38,175 nucleotides of DNA from a virus, in IMG/VR virus record IMGVR_UViG_3300034066_001244, positions 1-38,175 of that record. One strand, given 5' to 3'. Below, one piece after another: positions 15,455 through 24,784 of the stretch. Made by a program: the position numbers and the translations under genes. The notes under the pieces are model-generated. The model did no database searches. It was not told the DNA's origin and was given only the letters and a program-made list of their open reading frames with translations. Numbering within the stretch: the first letter of the stretch is position 1; the number at the start of each line of letters is the position of its first letter.

Positions 15455-16399
15455 ATGGCAAGTGAATTTCTTCTCACCGAAAAATACCGTCCTCAAGTAA
15501 TTGATGACTGTATTCTTCCTGACGATACTAAAAAAACATTTAAGGAGTTTGTAGGGAAGGGTGAGATCCCAAATCTCCTTCTTGCTGGACCTCCTGGTAT
15601 TGGTAAAACGACTATTGCAAAAGCACTATGCAATGAACTGGGCGCAGATTATTATGTCATCAACGGATCCGACGAAGGACGTTTCCTGGATACTGTACGG
15701 AACCAAGCGAAGAACTTTGCTTCGACCGTCTCACTTACGGGATCTTCTAAACACAAAGTCATCATCATCGATGAGGCAGATAACACAGGCAACGACGTAC
15801 AACTCCTACTACGGGCAAATATTGAGGCATTTTATAACAACTGCCGATTCATCTTCACCTGCAACTACAAGAACAAAATTATTGAACCTCTCCATTCCCG
15901 ATGTGCCGTCATCGACTTCACAATCAAAGGGAAGCAAAGAGTTCAACTTGCAGGAAGTTTCTTTCAACGACTTCAAACAATCTTGGATAAGGAAAAGATT
16001 GAGTATGATCAAAAAGTCGTTGCGGAACTTGTTTCGAAACACTTCCCTGACTTCAGGCGAGTCCTCAATGAAATTCAGCGATACTCTACTGGAGGTAAAA
16101 TTGACGCGGGAATTCTTGCATCTTTCTCAGACATCTCTGTAAATGAACTCATCAAAAACCTTAAAGAAAAGAACTTCACCGAAGTACGCAAGTGGGTGGT
16201 CTCCAACTTGGACAACGATGCTTCTAGTTTACTTCGTAGGGTGTATGACGCCTGTTATGATTGCCTTAGTTCCCAATCTATCCCTGCTGCCGTTCTTGTT
16301 ATTGCTAAGTATCAATACCAATGTGCGTTCGTGGCTGATCAGGAAATTAACCTCTTAGCAGCATTAACTGAATTGATGTGTGAGGTTGAGTTCAAATGA
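15455..16399 (+). CDS. 44: Clamp loader large subunit gp44
   Basis: gp44 is the AAA+ ATPase of the T4-type clamp loader that opens gp45 and places it on primer ends. Walker A GPPGIGKT is at 45-52, Walker B IIIDEAD near 108-114, and the arginine-finger SRC motif in LHSRCAVIDF is near 150. The 314-residue length is right. I chose the ATG at 15455 over a TTG at 15443 that lies inside the previous gene. It overlaps the methylase gene by four bases. Confidence 0.95.
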   Translation: MASEFLLTEKYRPQVIDDCILPDDTKKTFKEFVGKGEIPNLLLAGPPGIGKTTIAKALCNELGADYYVINGSDEGRFLDTVRNQAKNFASTVSLTGSSKHKVIIIDEADNTGNDVQLLLRANIEAFYNNCRFIFTCNYKNKIIEPLHSRCAVIDFTIKGKQRVQLAGSFFQRLQTILDKEKIEYDQKVVAELVSKHFPDFRRVLNEIQRYSTGGKIDAGILASFSDISVNELIKNLKEKNFTEVRKWVVSNLDNDASSLLRRVYDACYDCLSSQSIPAAVLVIAKYQYQCAFVADQEINLLAALTELMCEVEFK

Positions 16400-17244
16400 A
16401 ATCTCTTAAAACCCCTCTTCGTTATCCGGGCGGTAAGTCCCGTGCCTGCATCAAGATGGATCCTTACTTTCCAGATCTTCGCAATTATGATGAGTTTCGT
16501 GAACCATTTCTTGGTGGTGGAAGTGTTGCAATTTATATTACTAAAAAATATCCTTACCTAGATATTTGGGTAAATGATCTTTATGAACCTCTAGTGAACT
16601 TCTGGCAACAACTCCAGATGTTTGGAACTGATATTAAAGATAAACTTGTAGATCTTAAGACGACAAACAATACTCCAGTCTTGGCAAAAGAACTTTTTCT
16701 TAAAGCAAAGGAGCAAGTTAATAATAAAGATTTGTCAAGTATTGATCGTGCTGTGGCTTTTTATGTTATTAATAAGTGTAGTTTTAGTGGTCTCACAGAG
16801 AGTTCATCATTTTCCCAGCAAGCATCCAACTCCAACTTCAGTTTGCGCGGGATCGAAAAACTGCCTGCATATTCTTCGTTGATTTCAAAGTGGCGTATAA
16901 CTAATTATTCCTACGATTACCTTATGGATGGAAATAATGGTACCTTTATGTATCTCGATCCTCCTTATGACATTAAGGATAATCTCTATGGGAACAAAGG
17001 ATCGATGCACAAAGGATTTGATCACGATAAGTTTGCTACTGATTGCGATTCCAACGATATGGATATGTTGGTAAGTTATAATTCAGATCAACTTGTCAAG
17101 GATCGCTTCAAGGACTGGAATGCTGCTGAGTTTGATTTGACTTATACCATGCGTTCAGTTGGTGAATATATGCGTGAGCAAAAACAACGTAAAGAACTGC
17201 TGCTATTTAATTATGGAATTGAAGGACTGGTTAAACTCGATTAA
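16396..17244 (+). CDS. dam: DNA adenine methylase (Dam family)
   Basis: This is a 282-residue N6-adenine methyltransferase of the D12/Dam class. LRYPGGKSR at 8-16 followed by FLGGGSVA binds S-adenosylmethionine, and DPPY at 188-191 is the catalytic motif. The target is probably GATC, as for T4 Dam, but the sequence cannot prove it. The gene is inserted between the two clamp-loader subunits, overlapping gp44 by four bases and gp62 by 32, so it is embedded in the operon rather than a recent loose insertion. Methylation could protect phage DNA or mark replication timing. Confidence 0.93.
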   Translation: MKSLKTPLRYPGGKSRACIKMDPYFPDLRNYDEFREPFLGGGSVAIYITKKYPYLDIWVNDLYEPLVNFWQQLQMFGTDIKDKLVDLKTTNNTPVLAKELFLKAKEQVNNKDLSSIDRAVAFYVINKCSFSGLTESSSFSQQASNSNFSLRGIEKLPAYSSLISKWRITNYSYDYLMDGNNGTFMYLDPPYDIKDNLYGNKGSMHKGFDHDKFATDCDSNDMDMLVSYNSDQLVKDRFKDWNAAEFDLTYTMRSVGEYMREQKQRKELLLFNYGIEGLVKLD

Positions 17245-17581
17245 TTTTACAAAAGAAAACCTATCAGAAGATATTAGTTCATATCCTCCTTATATTATTA
17301 ATAAATGTTTATCCGGGCATATTGATACTATTCTTTTTGCAAATGAAATGAATATGCATCATCGACTGGACAAAGATATGCAATATTTGTTTTATCTAAA
17401 TAGTCTAAGGAAAAAGAAGAGATTTTCTCCCTGGATCCGTAAGGATAAAATCAAAGATCTAGAATGCGTTAAGCAATACTATGGTTATAGTAATGAAAAG
17501 GCATCTCAAGCTTTGAAGATTCTAAATAAAGAACAACTTAATTTTATTAAACAACGACTTGAAATTGGAGGAACAAAATGA
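17213..17581 (+). CDS. 62: Clamp loader small subunit gp62
   Basis: gp62 completes the clamp loader with four gp44 subunits. The ATG at 17213 gives 122 residues beginning MELKDWLNSINFTKENL, which matches the start and size of cyanophage gp62. Longer frames from 17159 run inside the methylase gene. The segment PPYIINKCLSGHIDTILFAN is typical of the family. It overlaps both neighbours, the methylase and regA. Confidence 0.85.
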   Translation: MELKDWLNSINFTKENLSEDISSYPPYIINKCLSGHIDTILFANEMNMHHRLDKDMQYLFYLNSLRKKKRFSPWIRKDKIKDLECVKQYYGYSNEKASQALKILNKEQLNFIKQRLEIGGTK

Positions 17582-18024
17582 CTACTGCTCATCAAACAGT
17601 AGAACCTGAAGTCCATTGGTCTTCGGACCAAATGGTAGAGGTAATTCTTAATGAACCTGATGACTTCCTCAAGGTTCGTGAAACTTTGACTCGTATCGGA
17701 GTTGCTTCGCGTAAGGAGAAAAAACTCTATCAATCTTGCCATATTCTTCATAAGCAAGGTAGATATTATATTGTTCACTTTAAGGAATTGTTTGCTCTAG
17801 ATGGCAAACACGCTAACTTAACAGTAAATGACGTTCAGCGCCGTAATCGTATCGCTAGACTTCTTGCTGACTGGGGACTCATCACTGTAGTTAATCAGGA
17901 TAAAGTTGCGGACATTGCCCCATTGAATCAAATTAAAGTTCTTTCTTATAAAGATAAAGGTGATTGGATTCTTGAGCAAAAGTATAATATTGGTAAGAAA
18001 GGAAAAAGTCAGGAAACCGAATAA
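17578..18024 (+). CDS. regA: Translational repressor RegA
   Basis: RegA binds the start regions of many early mRNAs and shuts off their translation. The 148-residue protein matches T4 RegA through DDFLKVRETLTRIGVA, KKLYQSCHILHKQGRYYIVHF and the later ARLLADWGLI. The first 18 residues extend beyond the T4 N-terminus. The ATG at 17578 overlaps the gp62 stop by four bases. Position between gp62 and gp43 is conserved with T4. Confidence 0.95.
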   Translation: MTTAHQTVEPEVHWSSDQMVEVILNEPDDFLKVRETLTRIGVASRKEKKLYQSCHILHKQGRYYIVHFKELFALDGKHANLTVNDVQRRNRIARLLADWGLITVVNQDKVADIAPLNQIKVLSYKDKGDWILEQKYNIGKKGKSQETE

Positions 18025-18075
18025 ATAAGTATGAGACTCTTTTCGTGCGGTCTCTACAAAAGTCGGAACACCCTA

Positions 18076-18111
18076 AAGAGAAGTTCGGTTTTTACCGTTC
18101 TTCTCTTTTTT
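18076..18111 (+). terminator. Intrinsic terminator between regA and hsp20
   Basis: AGAGAAG and CGGT pair with ACCG and CTTCTCT across a two-base mismatch, followed by six T. A separate small hairpin (GAGAC / GTCTC, 18033-18054) lies upstream in the same 161-base gap. Confidence 0.8.
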
Positions 18112-18119
18112 GATTTATG

Positions 18120-18127
18120 GTTAAATA
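18120..18127 (+). promoter_or_regulatory. Candidate late promoter GTTAAATA for hsp20
   Basis: GTTAAATA lies after the terminator and 59 bases before the Hsp20 ATG. It is a one-base variant of the late box. The Hsp20 ribosome-binding site AAAGGAG (18171-18177) follows and fixes the ATG at 18186. Confidence 0.4.
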
Positions 18128-18185
18128 GTAATGGATGCCGAAAGGGTCCACAAAACATAAACTCGCTTTTAAAGGAGCTACCATA

Positions 18186-18626
18186 ATGACTAACCTTGCA
18201 ACTTCTAGGTTTACATCTGCGGATATTCCTGCCTTAATGGAAAAAATTACCCGCAATAGCATTGGAATGGATGAATACTTTGATCGCTTGTTTCATCTAC
18301 ACGAAACAACTTCTAATTATCCTCCATACAACCTTGTCCAAGTCAGTAATGTGGAATCAAGACTTGAACTTGCACTTGCAGGATTTAAAAAGAAAGAAGT
18401 CTATGTTTATACGCAAGATGGAAAACTTTTCATTGAGGGGCAAAAGGAAGATAAAGAAACTGATACCAACTACGTCCATAAGGGATTGGCTCAACGATCT
18501 TTCAAAAGAGCGTGGACACTTGCAGACGATACGGAAGTCGCAGATGTGTTATTTGAAGATGGACTCCTCTCTATCAACTTGAAAAAGATTGTTCCTGATC
18601 ACCATAAGAGAAAGGACTATCTATAA
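18186..18626 (+). CDS. hsp20: Small heat shock protein Hsp20
   Basis: An alpha-crystallin-type chaperone, a common cyanomyovirus gene, here of 146 residues. The alpha-crystallin domain spans about 45-140. It includes ELALAGFKKKEVYVYTQDGKL and the closing DGLLSINL before the C-terminal KKIVPDHHKR. I chose the ATG at 18186 for its strong AAAGGAG site 9 bases upstream; an in-frame ATG at 18135 lacks one. It sits between regA and gp43 in its own transcription unit bounded by terminators. Confidence 0.92.
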   Translation: MTNLATSRFTSADIPALMEKITRNSIGMDEYFDRLFHLHETTSNYPPYNLVQVSNVESRLELALAGFKKKEVYVYTQDGKLFIEGQKEDKETDTNYVHKGLAQRSFKRAWTLADDTEVADVLFEDGLLSINLKKIVPDHHKRKDYL

Positions 18627-18649
18627 ATATATTTGAATATCGTCGGCGC

Positions 18650-18690
18650 GAGGAGCACCTGGCAAAATCCAGGTTGACTCCTCCTTTTTT
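18650..18690 (+). terminator. Strong terminator after hsp20
   Basis: GAGGAG and CCTGG pair with CCAGG and CTCCTC around a CAAAAT loop and a small internal loop, followed by seven T. Its 3' arm contains the -35 box of the next promoter. Confidence 0.9.
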
Positions 18691-18702
18691 TATTGGTAGA
18701 AT
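18674..18702 (+). promoter_or_regulatory. Promoter TTGACT-17-TAGAAT for the gp43 operon
   Basis: TTGACT (18674-18679) lies within the terminator stem and TAGAAT (18697-18702) lies 17 bases later, 22 bases before the ATG at 18724. Sequence and spacing equal those at 13846. Terminator and promoter therefore share bases. Confidence 0.75.
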
Positions 18703-18723
18703 AATGAGAGGTATGAGACTGAA

Positions 18724-18975
18724 ATGACTAAAATACTGGTGTTAGCAAATAATCTTATTTTGATTAGTAAGATTGAAGAAGTTACTTCAGAACTTGGAGA
18801 ACCTGATTGTAAACTTACAAAACCTTTTGTGGTTAAGGGAGATCAAACTTTAGAACCCTTTCTTTGTGGTTATACAAAGCAGTCTACTTTTATGATTAGT
18901 TCGGATAAGATTTTAACACTTGCCGATCCAACTCCGACTCTACTTGAAAAATATGAGGATCTGATTAAAGAATGA
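18724..18975 (+). CDS. Small Sm-like protein, paralogue of the gene at 5625
   Basis: An 83-residue protein, first gene of the gp43 transcript and overlapping gp43 by four bases. The sequence LEPFLCGYTKQSTFMISSDKI at 43 onward aligns by eye with IEPWLKTTKEDMFIINLEDV of the protein at 5625, and both continue into (V/I)LTL. The N-terminal strands also alternate like an Sm or Hfq barrel. Function unknown; the shared pattern and its place ahead of the polymerase suggest a small RNA- or protein-binding factor. Confidence 0.7.
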   Translation: MTKILVLANNLILISKIEEVTSELGEPDCKLTKPFVVKGDQTLEPFLCGYTKQSTFMISSDKILTLADPTPTLLEKYEDLIKE

Positions 18976-21467
18976 GATTTTACACTAATGTTCAGTTGAT
19001 TGGAAATCAGTTTTTGGTTCGTGGAGTAGAAAATGACAAAAGATTTGAAACAAGAGATGAGTTCTTCCCAACTCTTTATGTAAAAACTAAAAAAGACTCC
19101 AAATATAGAACATTAAGTGGAGAGGCAGTAGAATCAATTAATCCAGGCACAGTTAAAGATTGTCGTGAGTTCTATAAAAAATACGATGAAATTGATGGAT
19201 TTGAGATCTATGGAAATGATCGATATATCTATCAATACATTTCAGAAAAGTACCCAGAGAATGAAATCAAGTTTGATATTAGTAAAATTAAACTTGTAAC
19301 TCTGGATATTGAGGTTGCATCAGAGCAAGGATTCCCTGATGTAGAATCTTGTTCTGAAGAAATTCTTGCAATTACAATTCAAGATTATACTACTAAGGAA
19401 ATTATTACTTGGGGAGTCAAACCATTTAATAACAAACAGAGTAATGTAACTTATAATTACTGTCCAAGTGAATATGAACTTCTCAATAATTTTATTAATT
19501 ATTGGATGGTTGATGTTCCTGATGTGGTGACCGGTTGGAATATTCAGTTATATGATATTCCTTACATCTGCAAAAGATTGAACCGTGTTCTTGGTGAGAA
19601 ACTAATGAAGCGTTTCTCCAACTGGGGACTTGTAACTGAAGGAGAAATTTATATCAATGGACGTAAGCATACGTCATTTGATGTCGGCGGAATGACTCAA
19701 CTTGATTATCTTGATCTTTATAAGAAGTTTACTTATAAAGCACAGGAATCATATCGTCTCGATTACATTGCCGAAGTAGAACTAGGTCAGAAGAAACTTG
19801 ATCACTCAGAGTTTGATACATTCAAAGATTTTTATACTCAAGGTTGGCAAAAATTTATTGAGTATAACATTGTTGACGTAGAACTTGTTGACCGTTTGGA
19901 GGACAAGATGAAGTTGATTGAACTTGCTCTTACGATGGCATATGACGCAAAAGTGAATTATGCTGATGTGTTCTATCAAGTTCGTATGTGGGATAACATT
20001 ATCTATAATTATCTCAAAAAAAGAAATATTGTTATTCCTCCAAGAAGTAAAACTCAAAAGAATGAGAAATATGCAGGTGCTTATGTAAAAGAACCAAAAC
20101 CAGGTAAGTATGATTGGGTGGTGAACTTTGACTTGAACAGTCTATATCCTCACTTGATTATGCAATACAACATCTCGCCAGAAACTCTTATGGAAGAGAG
20201 GCACCCAACTGTTACTGTAGATAAAATTCTAAATCAGGACATTAGTTTTGAAATGTACAGTGATTATGCTGTTTGTGCTAATGGTGCAATGTTCCGTAAA
20301 GATGTTCGCGGATTTCTTCCAGAACTGATGGAAAAGATGTATCAAGACCGAGTAATCTTCAAAAAGAAGATGATTGATGCAAAGAAGCAATATGAGAAAA
20401 CCAAGAATAAAGAACTTGTAAAAGAGATTGCTCGTTGCAACAATATTCAGATGGCAAAAAAGATTTCTCTTAACTCTGCTTATGGTGCCATTGGTAATCA
20501 GTATTTTCGATATTACAAACTTGAAAATGCGGAAGCAATCACTTTAAGTGGTCAAGTTTCAATCCGTTGGATTGAAGAAAAAATGAATTCTTATTTAAAT
20601 AAAATTCTCAAGACAAATGATGTTGATTACGTTATTGCTTCGGATACTGATTCTATCTATCTTAATATGGGTCCTTTGGTTGAGACTGTATACAAAGGAA
20701 GAGAGAAAACTACTGAAAGCGTTGTTTCGTTCCTTGATAAGGTCGCTTCTTTGGAACTTGAAAAATATATTGAAGGTTCTTACCAAGAACTGGCAGAGTA
20801 TGTAAATGCGTATGACCAGAAGATGCAGATGAAGAGAGAAAACATTGCTGACCGTGGAATCTGGACTGCTAAGAAAAGATACATTCTCAATGTATGGGAT
20901 AGTGAAGGTGTTCGTTATGAAGAGCCTAAACTGAAAATGATGGGCATTGAAGCGGTCAAATCTTCCACACCTGCACCTTGTCGAAAAATGATTAAGGATG
21001 CACTTAAATTGATGATGAGTGGAACTGAAGATGAAGTGATTGAGTTTATTGATAAATGTCGCCGCGAATTTAGGACACTTCCACCAGAATCTATCTCTTT
21101 TCCACGGTCAGCTTCTGATGTTCAAAAATATTCATCTTCTTCAAACATTTATGCCCCAAAAACTCCTATTCATGTTCGTGGAGCACTATTGTTCAATTAT
21201 TTTATCAAACAAAATAAACTCACTAACAAGTACTCTTTAATTCAAAATGGCGAAAAAATTAAATTTATTTATTTGAAAAAACCAAATCATATTCATGAGA
21301 ATGTAATTTCATTCATTCAAGAATTTCCCAAGGAACTTAATCTTGACAGATACATAGATTATGACTTACAATTTGAGAAAGCATTTCTAGAACCACTCAA
21401 AATTATTCTTGATGCAATTGGGTGGAATGTAGAAAAAACTGTAAACCTTGATTCATTTTTCTGCTAA
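18972..21467 (+). CDS. 43: DNA polymerase gp43 (family B)
   Basis: This is the replicative polymerase with 3'-5' exonuclease. Exonuclease motifs: LDIEVASE (ExoI), GWNIQLYDIP (ExoII), YNIVDVELVD (ExoIII). Polymerase motifs: DLNSLYPHLI (A), KKISLNSAYGAIGNQ (B), ASDTDSIYLN (C). The C-terminus LDSFFC resembles a clamp-binding peptide, as at the end of T4 gp43. The 831 residues are uninterrupted, without an intron or split. It is the second gene of its operon, and the next ATG overlaps its stop by one base. Confidence 0.97.
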   Translation: MRFYTNVQLIGNQFLVRGVENDKRFETRDEFFPTLYVKTKKDSKYRTLSGEAVESINPGTVKDCREFYKKYDEIDGFEIYGNDRYIYQYISEKYPENEIKFDISKIKLVTLDIEVASEQGFPDVESCSEEILAITIQDYTTKEIITWGVKPFNNKQSNVTYNYCPSEYELLNNFINYWMVDVPDVVTGWNIQLYDIPYICKRLNRVLGEKLMKRFSNWGLVTEGEIYINGRKHTSFDVGGMTQLDYLDLYKKFTYKAQESYRLDYIAEVELGQKKLDHSEFDTFKDFYTQGWQKFIEYNIVDVELVDRLEDKMKLIELALTMAYDAKVNYADVFYQVRMWDNIIYNYLKKRNIVIPPRSKTQKNEKYAGAYVKEPKPGKYDWVVNFDLNSLYPHLIMQYNISPETLMEERHPTVTVDKILNQDISFEMYSDYAVCANGAMFRKDVRGFLPELMEKMYQDRVIFKKKMIDAKKQYEKTKNKELVKEIARCNNIQMAKKISLNSAYGAIGNQYFRYYKLENAEAITLSGQVSIRWIEEKMNSYLNKILKTNDVDYVIASDTDSIYLNMGPLVETVYKGREKTTESVVSFLDKVASLELEKYIEGSYQELAEYVNAYDQKMQMKRENIADRGIWTAKKRYILNVWDSEGVRYEEPKLKMMGIEAVKSSTPAPCRKMIKDALKLMMSGTEDEVIEFIDKCRREFRTLPPESISFPRSASDVQKYSSSSNIYAPKTPIHVRGALLFNYFIKQNKLTNKYSLIQNGEKIKFIYLKKPNHIHENVISFIQEFPKELNLDRYIDYDLQFEKAFLEPLKIILDAIGWNVEKTVNLDSFFC

Positions 21468-22006
21468 TGAAAAAACTATGTAGAATTTTTAACAGACTGA
21501 CAGCGTGGATGGTAAAAGATACTGATGTAATGGTCAGGAATAGTGATGGGTGGGCAGATGATGTTTTCTATCAAATTAAGATGGCAACCCCATCTCCAGA
21601 AACTAAAACCATTTCTTATATTGATAAAGACACAAATATTATGAGTCCATTTCCAGAAGTATCTGGAACTACTACTATTGGTGGAATTAGTACTGATATT
21701 GTTGCTGATATTGTTGATGGTATTAGTAACTGGGTAAATGATATGGACGTTTATATCCGAATACAGAAAGTGAGCCGTAATGGTGATCCTATTGGAAAGG
21801 CACTTCTTATGTGTTTTACTAATCCTAGTATAGGGTGCCCTTGGTTTTCTATTCAGAGAAGTGATGATAGTTTGTACTATTTTGAAAAATCACTTTATGA
21901 AAATCAGGGTGTTGGTGTTCTGGATGCCTTCGATGATGAAACATCTCTTACTATCACTAGACAAGGTGATACTGACGTAAAAAACTGGAAAATTGATATT
22001 GGTTGA
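21467..22006 (+). CDS. Protein of unknown function between gp43 and UvsX
   Basis: A 179-residue protein I do not recognise. It begins [14 protein letters not shown], then has [12 protein letters not shown], an extended middle rich in I, V, D and T and several strand-like stretches (YIRIQKV, ALLMCF). There is no signal peptide beyond a short basic start and no clear membrane segment. The ATG overlaps the gp43 stop by one base, and the stop is one base before uvsX, so it is translated with the replication proteins. It may be a local accessory insertion. Confidence 0.7.
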   Translation: MKKLCRIFNRLTAWMVKDTDVMVRNSDGWADDVFYQIKMATPSPETKTISYIDKDTNIMSPFPEVSGTTTIGGISTDIVADIVDGISNWVNDMDVYIRIQKVSRNGDPIGKALLMCFTNPSIGCPWFSIQRSDDSLYYFEKSLYENQGVGVLDAFDDETSLTITRQGDTDVKNWKIDIG

Positions 22007-22007
22007 T

Positions 22008-23015
22008 ATGGACTTTCTTAAAGATATTGTAAAAGAAATTGGCGGCGAGTATACACAACTTGCTGCAGACATTGATGAAACTGAGACTTATGTTGACACG
22101 GGTTCATACATTTTTAATGCACTGGTTTCAGGTAGCATATTTGGCGGTGTATCTGGGAATAAGATTACTGCTATTGCTGGAGAGTCTAGTACTGGAAAAA
22201 CTTTCTTCAGCCTCGCCGTTGTTAAGAATTTTCTCAATAATAATCCCAATGGTTATTGTCTCTACTTTGATACTGAGGCTGCTATTACCAAATCTCTATT
22301 AGAATCTCGTGGAATTGATACTACTCGTTTGGTTGTTGTTAATGTTGTTACTGTCGAAGAGTTTCGTGGAAAGGCGCTCAAAGCAGTAGACCTGTATATG
22401 AAAAAACCTGAGGGAGAGCGCAGCCCTTGTATGTTTGTGCTAGACTCTTTGGGTATGCTTTCGACTAGTAAAGAGATTAATGATGCTCTGAATGATAAAG
22501 AAGTTCGGGACATGACCAAATCACAATTGATTAAAGGTGCATTTCGTATGCTTACTCTAAAACTTGGTCAAGCAAATATTCCAATGATCGTTACTAACCA
22601 CACTTATGATGTTATCGGATCTTACGTACCAACTAAAGAAATGGGTGGAGGCAGCGGACTCAAGTACGCAGCGTCTTCAATCATTTATCTCAGCAAAAAG
22701 AAAGAAAAGGATGGAACGGAAGTGGTCGGAAATATTATCAAGGCTAAGACTGCTAAATCGCGTTTGAGTAAGGAGAATAAAGATGTTGAAGTCCGTTTGT
22801 ATTATGATGATCGCGGTCTTGATCGTTACTATGGTCTTCTGGAACTTGGTGAGATTGGTGGACTCTGGAAGAATGTAGCAGGGCGTTATGAGATTGATGG
22901 TAAGAAAATTTATGCTAAGCAGATTCTAAAGGAACCTGAAGAATATTTTACCGAAGAGGTAATGCAAAAGTTGGACGAAATCGCACGTAAGGAATTTAGT
23001 TATGGAGAAAGTTGA
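22008..23015 (+). CDS. uvsX: Strand-exchange recombinase UvsX (RecA-like)
   Basis: UvsX carries out homologous strand exchange in T4-like phages with UvsY as mediator. Walker A GESSTGKT lies near residues 60-67, Walker [11 protein letters not shown] near 145, and the lysine-rich [13 protein letters not shown] region follows. The 335 residues fit the family. The ATG at 22008 follows the previous stop by one base; an alternative at 21993 lies in the previous gene. It overlaps gp41 by 14 bases. Confidence 0.95.
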   Translation: MDFLKDIVKEIGGEYTQLAADIDETETYVDTGSYIFNALVSGSIFGGVSGNKITAIAGESSTGKTFFSLAVVKNFLNNNPNGYCLYFDTEAAITKSLLESRGIDTTRLVVVNVVTVEEFRGKALKAVDLYMKKPEGERSPCMFVLDSLGMLSTSKEINDALNDKEVRDMTKSQLIKGAFRMLTLKLGQANIPMIVTNHTYDVIGSYVPTKEMGGGSGLKYAASSIIYLSKKKEKDGTEVVGNIIKAKTAKSRLSKENKDVEVRLYYDDRGLDRYYGLLELGEIGGLWKNVAGRYEIDGKKIYAKQILKEPEEYFTEEVMQKLDEIARKEFSYGES

Positions 23016-24378
23016 GTTTCTAATTCTTAGAAACCTGATACATAATGAAAAATATATCCGAAAAGTAATACCATTTATTAAATCTGAATATTTTGAAGAT
23101 ACTAACCAAAGAGTTGTGTTTGAAGAAATACTTTCTTTTGTTCAAGAATATAACCAACCAGCAACAAAAGAAGTTCTTTGTATTGAGATTGAAAAAAGAT
23201 CTGATATCAATGAACAATCTTTCAAAGAAATTGCTCAAATAATTTCTTGCTTAGAAGATGTTACCACAGAGTTTAATTGGTTGGTTGATACCACAGAAAA
23301 ATGGTGTCGTGACCGTGCCATTTATTTGGCACTTATGGAATCTATTCATATTGCTGATGGAAATGGTGAAAAGAAGAATCGTGACAGCATTCCTTCTATT
23401 CTTTCTGATGCTCTTGCTGTAAGTTTTGATAATCATGTAGGTCACGATTATCTTCAAGATTATGAACAAAGATACGAATCATATCATAAAAAGGAGGATA
23501 AAATTGAATTTGATCTTGAGTACTTTAATAAAATCACGAAAGGTGGTCTTCCTAGCAAAACTCTTAACGTCGCTCTTGCTGGTACGGGTGTCGGGAAATC
23601 TCTATTCATGTGCCATGTGGCTAGCTCCGTCTTGCTCCAAGGACGGAACGTTCTGTACATTACGCTGGAAATGGCAGAAGAACGCATTGCTGAAAGAATT
23701 GACGCAAACCTCCTGAACGTCCCTATTCAAGATATTGGAAATCTTCCGAAGCAAATGTTTGCGAATAAGGTCACAAATCTTGCAAAGAAAACTCAAGGAA
23801 CTCTAATTATCAAAGAATACCCAACTGCATCTGCACACTCTGGTCATTTCAAGGCACTTCTTAATGAACTTGCACTTAAGAAATCATTTAGACCTGATAT
23901 TATCTTTATTGATTATCTTAATATCTGTTCTTCTTCCAGGTTTAAAGGTGGCAGTAATGTAAATTCTTACACTCTAGTAAAGTCTATTGCCGAAGAACTC
24001 CGTGGTCTTGCTGTGGAATTCAATGTTCCTATTGTTAGTGCTACACAGACTACTCGTTCTGGTTATGGTTCCTCTGATGTTGAACTAACTGATACTTCAG
24101 AATCATTTGGTCTTCCTGCAACTGCTGACTTAATGTTTGCACTAATTTCTACAGAAGAACTTGAAGGTCTTGGGCAGATTCTTGTAAAACAACTTAAGAA
24201 TCGTTATAATGACCCAACCATTCATAAACGTTTTGTAGTTGGTATTGATCGTGCAAAGATGCGTCTTTATGATTGCGAACAATCTGCTCAACAAGATATT
24301 CTTGACAATGGAAAGGATGAAGAGTATGATTATGAAGAAAAGAAACCTAAAAAAACATTTGAGGGATTTAAATTCTGA
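23002..24378 (+). CDS. 41: Replicative helicase gp41 (DnaB-like)
   Basis: gp41 unwinds the fork and works with primase gp61. It has a helical N-terminal domain, Walker A GTGVGKS at about 194-200 and Walker [11 protein letters not shown] near 300. The 458-residue length is standard. The C-terminus carries an acidic tail with basic end. It starts within the end of uvsX and is followed by a MazG-like gene one base after its stop. Confidence 0.95.
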   Translation: MEKVEFLILRNLIHNEKYIRKVIPFIKSEYFEDTNQRVVFEEILSFVQEYNQPATKEVLCIEIEKRSDINEQSFKEIAQIISCLEDVTTEFNWLVDTTEKWCRDRAIYLALMESIHIADGNGEKKNRDSIPSILSDALAVSFDNHVGHDYLQDYEQRYESYHKKEDKIEFDLEYFNKITKGGLPSKTLNVALAGTGVGKSLFMCHVASSVLLQGRNVLYITLEMAEERIAERIDANLLNVPIQDIGNLPKQMFANKVTNLAKKTQGTLIIKEYPTASAHSGHFKALLNELALKKSFRPDIIFIDYLNICSSSRFKGGSNVNSYTLVKSIAEELRGLAVEFNVPIVSATQTTRSGYGSSDVELTDTSESFGLPATADLMFALISTEELEGLGQILVKQLKNRYNDPTIHKRFVVGIDRAKMRLYDCEQSAQQDILDNGKDEEYDYEEKKPKKTFEGFKF

Positions 24379-24379
24379 T

Positions 24380-24784
24380 ATGACTATTGATCTTAATAAG
24401 TATGTTGAGTTTGTCAATACAACAACCTCGAAACAAAGTAAAGAACACACTTCATTCATTGATCGTTTAATGGAACTTCGTCAAGAAGAGTTTCCCACTG
24501 AACGAATTCTTACTGCTGCTGTGGGGATGTCTGCTGAAGCTGGTGAGTTCACTGAGATTGTAAAGAAAATTATCTTTCAGGGTAAACCAGTAAACCAAGA
24601 AAATCTTTTTCATTTGAAGCGTGAACTTGGAGACATTATGTGGTATGTTTCTCAGGCGTGTCTTGGTTTGGATATCTCACTTGAAGAAATTATTCAGATG
24701 AACTTTGAGAAACTGAGTGCTCGTTATCCTGAAGGTGCTTTTGATGTTTATCGTTCTGAAAATCGTGTGGAGGGAGACCTGTGA
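24380..24784 (+). CDS. mazG: MazG-like nucleotide pyrophosphohydrolase
   Basis: A 134-residue all-alpha NTP-pyrophosphatase-like protein. The metal-binding pattern ExxE...ExxD is visible as EAGEFTE near 53-59 and ELGD near 83-86. The family hydrolyses NTPs or related nucleotides such as (p)ppGpp or dCTP. Cyanophage MazG has been proposed to adjust host nucleotide signalling, but this copy differs in length and start from the best-known cyanophage version. The ATG at 24380 is one base after gp41; longer frames run through gp41. It overlaps the next gene by four bases. Confidence 0.8.
   Translation: MTIDLNKYVEFVNTTTSKQSKEHTSFIDRLMELRQEEFPTERILTAAVGMSAEAGEFTEIVKKIIFQGKPVNQENLFHLKRELGDIMWYVSQACLGLDISLEEIIQMNFEKLSARYPEGAFDVYRSENRVEGDL

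Noticed and set aside
18135-18185. N-terminal extension of Hsp20 from an ATG at 18135
   Set aside because: No ribosome-binding site there, while AAAGGAG stands before the ATG at 18186 and gives a normal family start.
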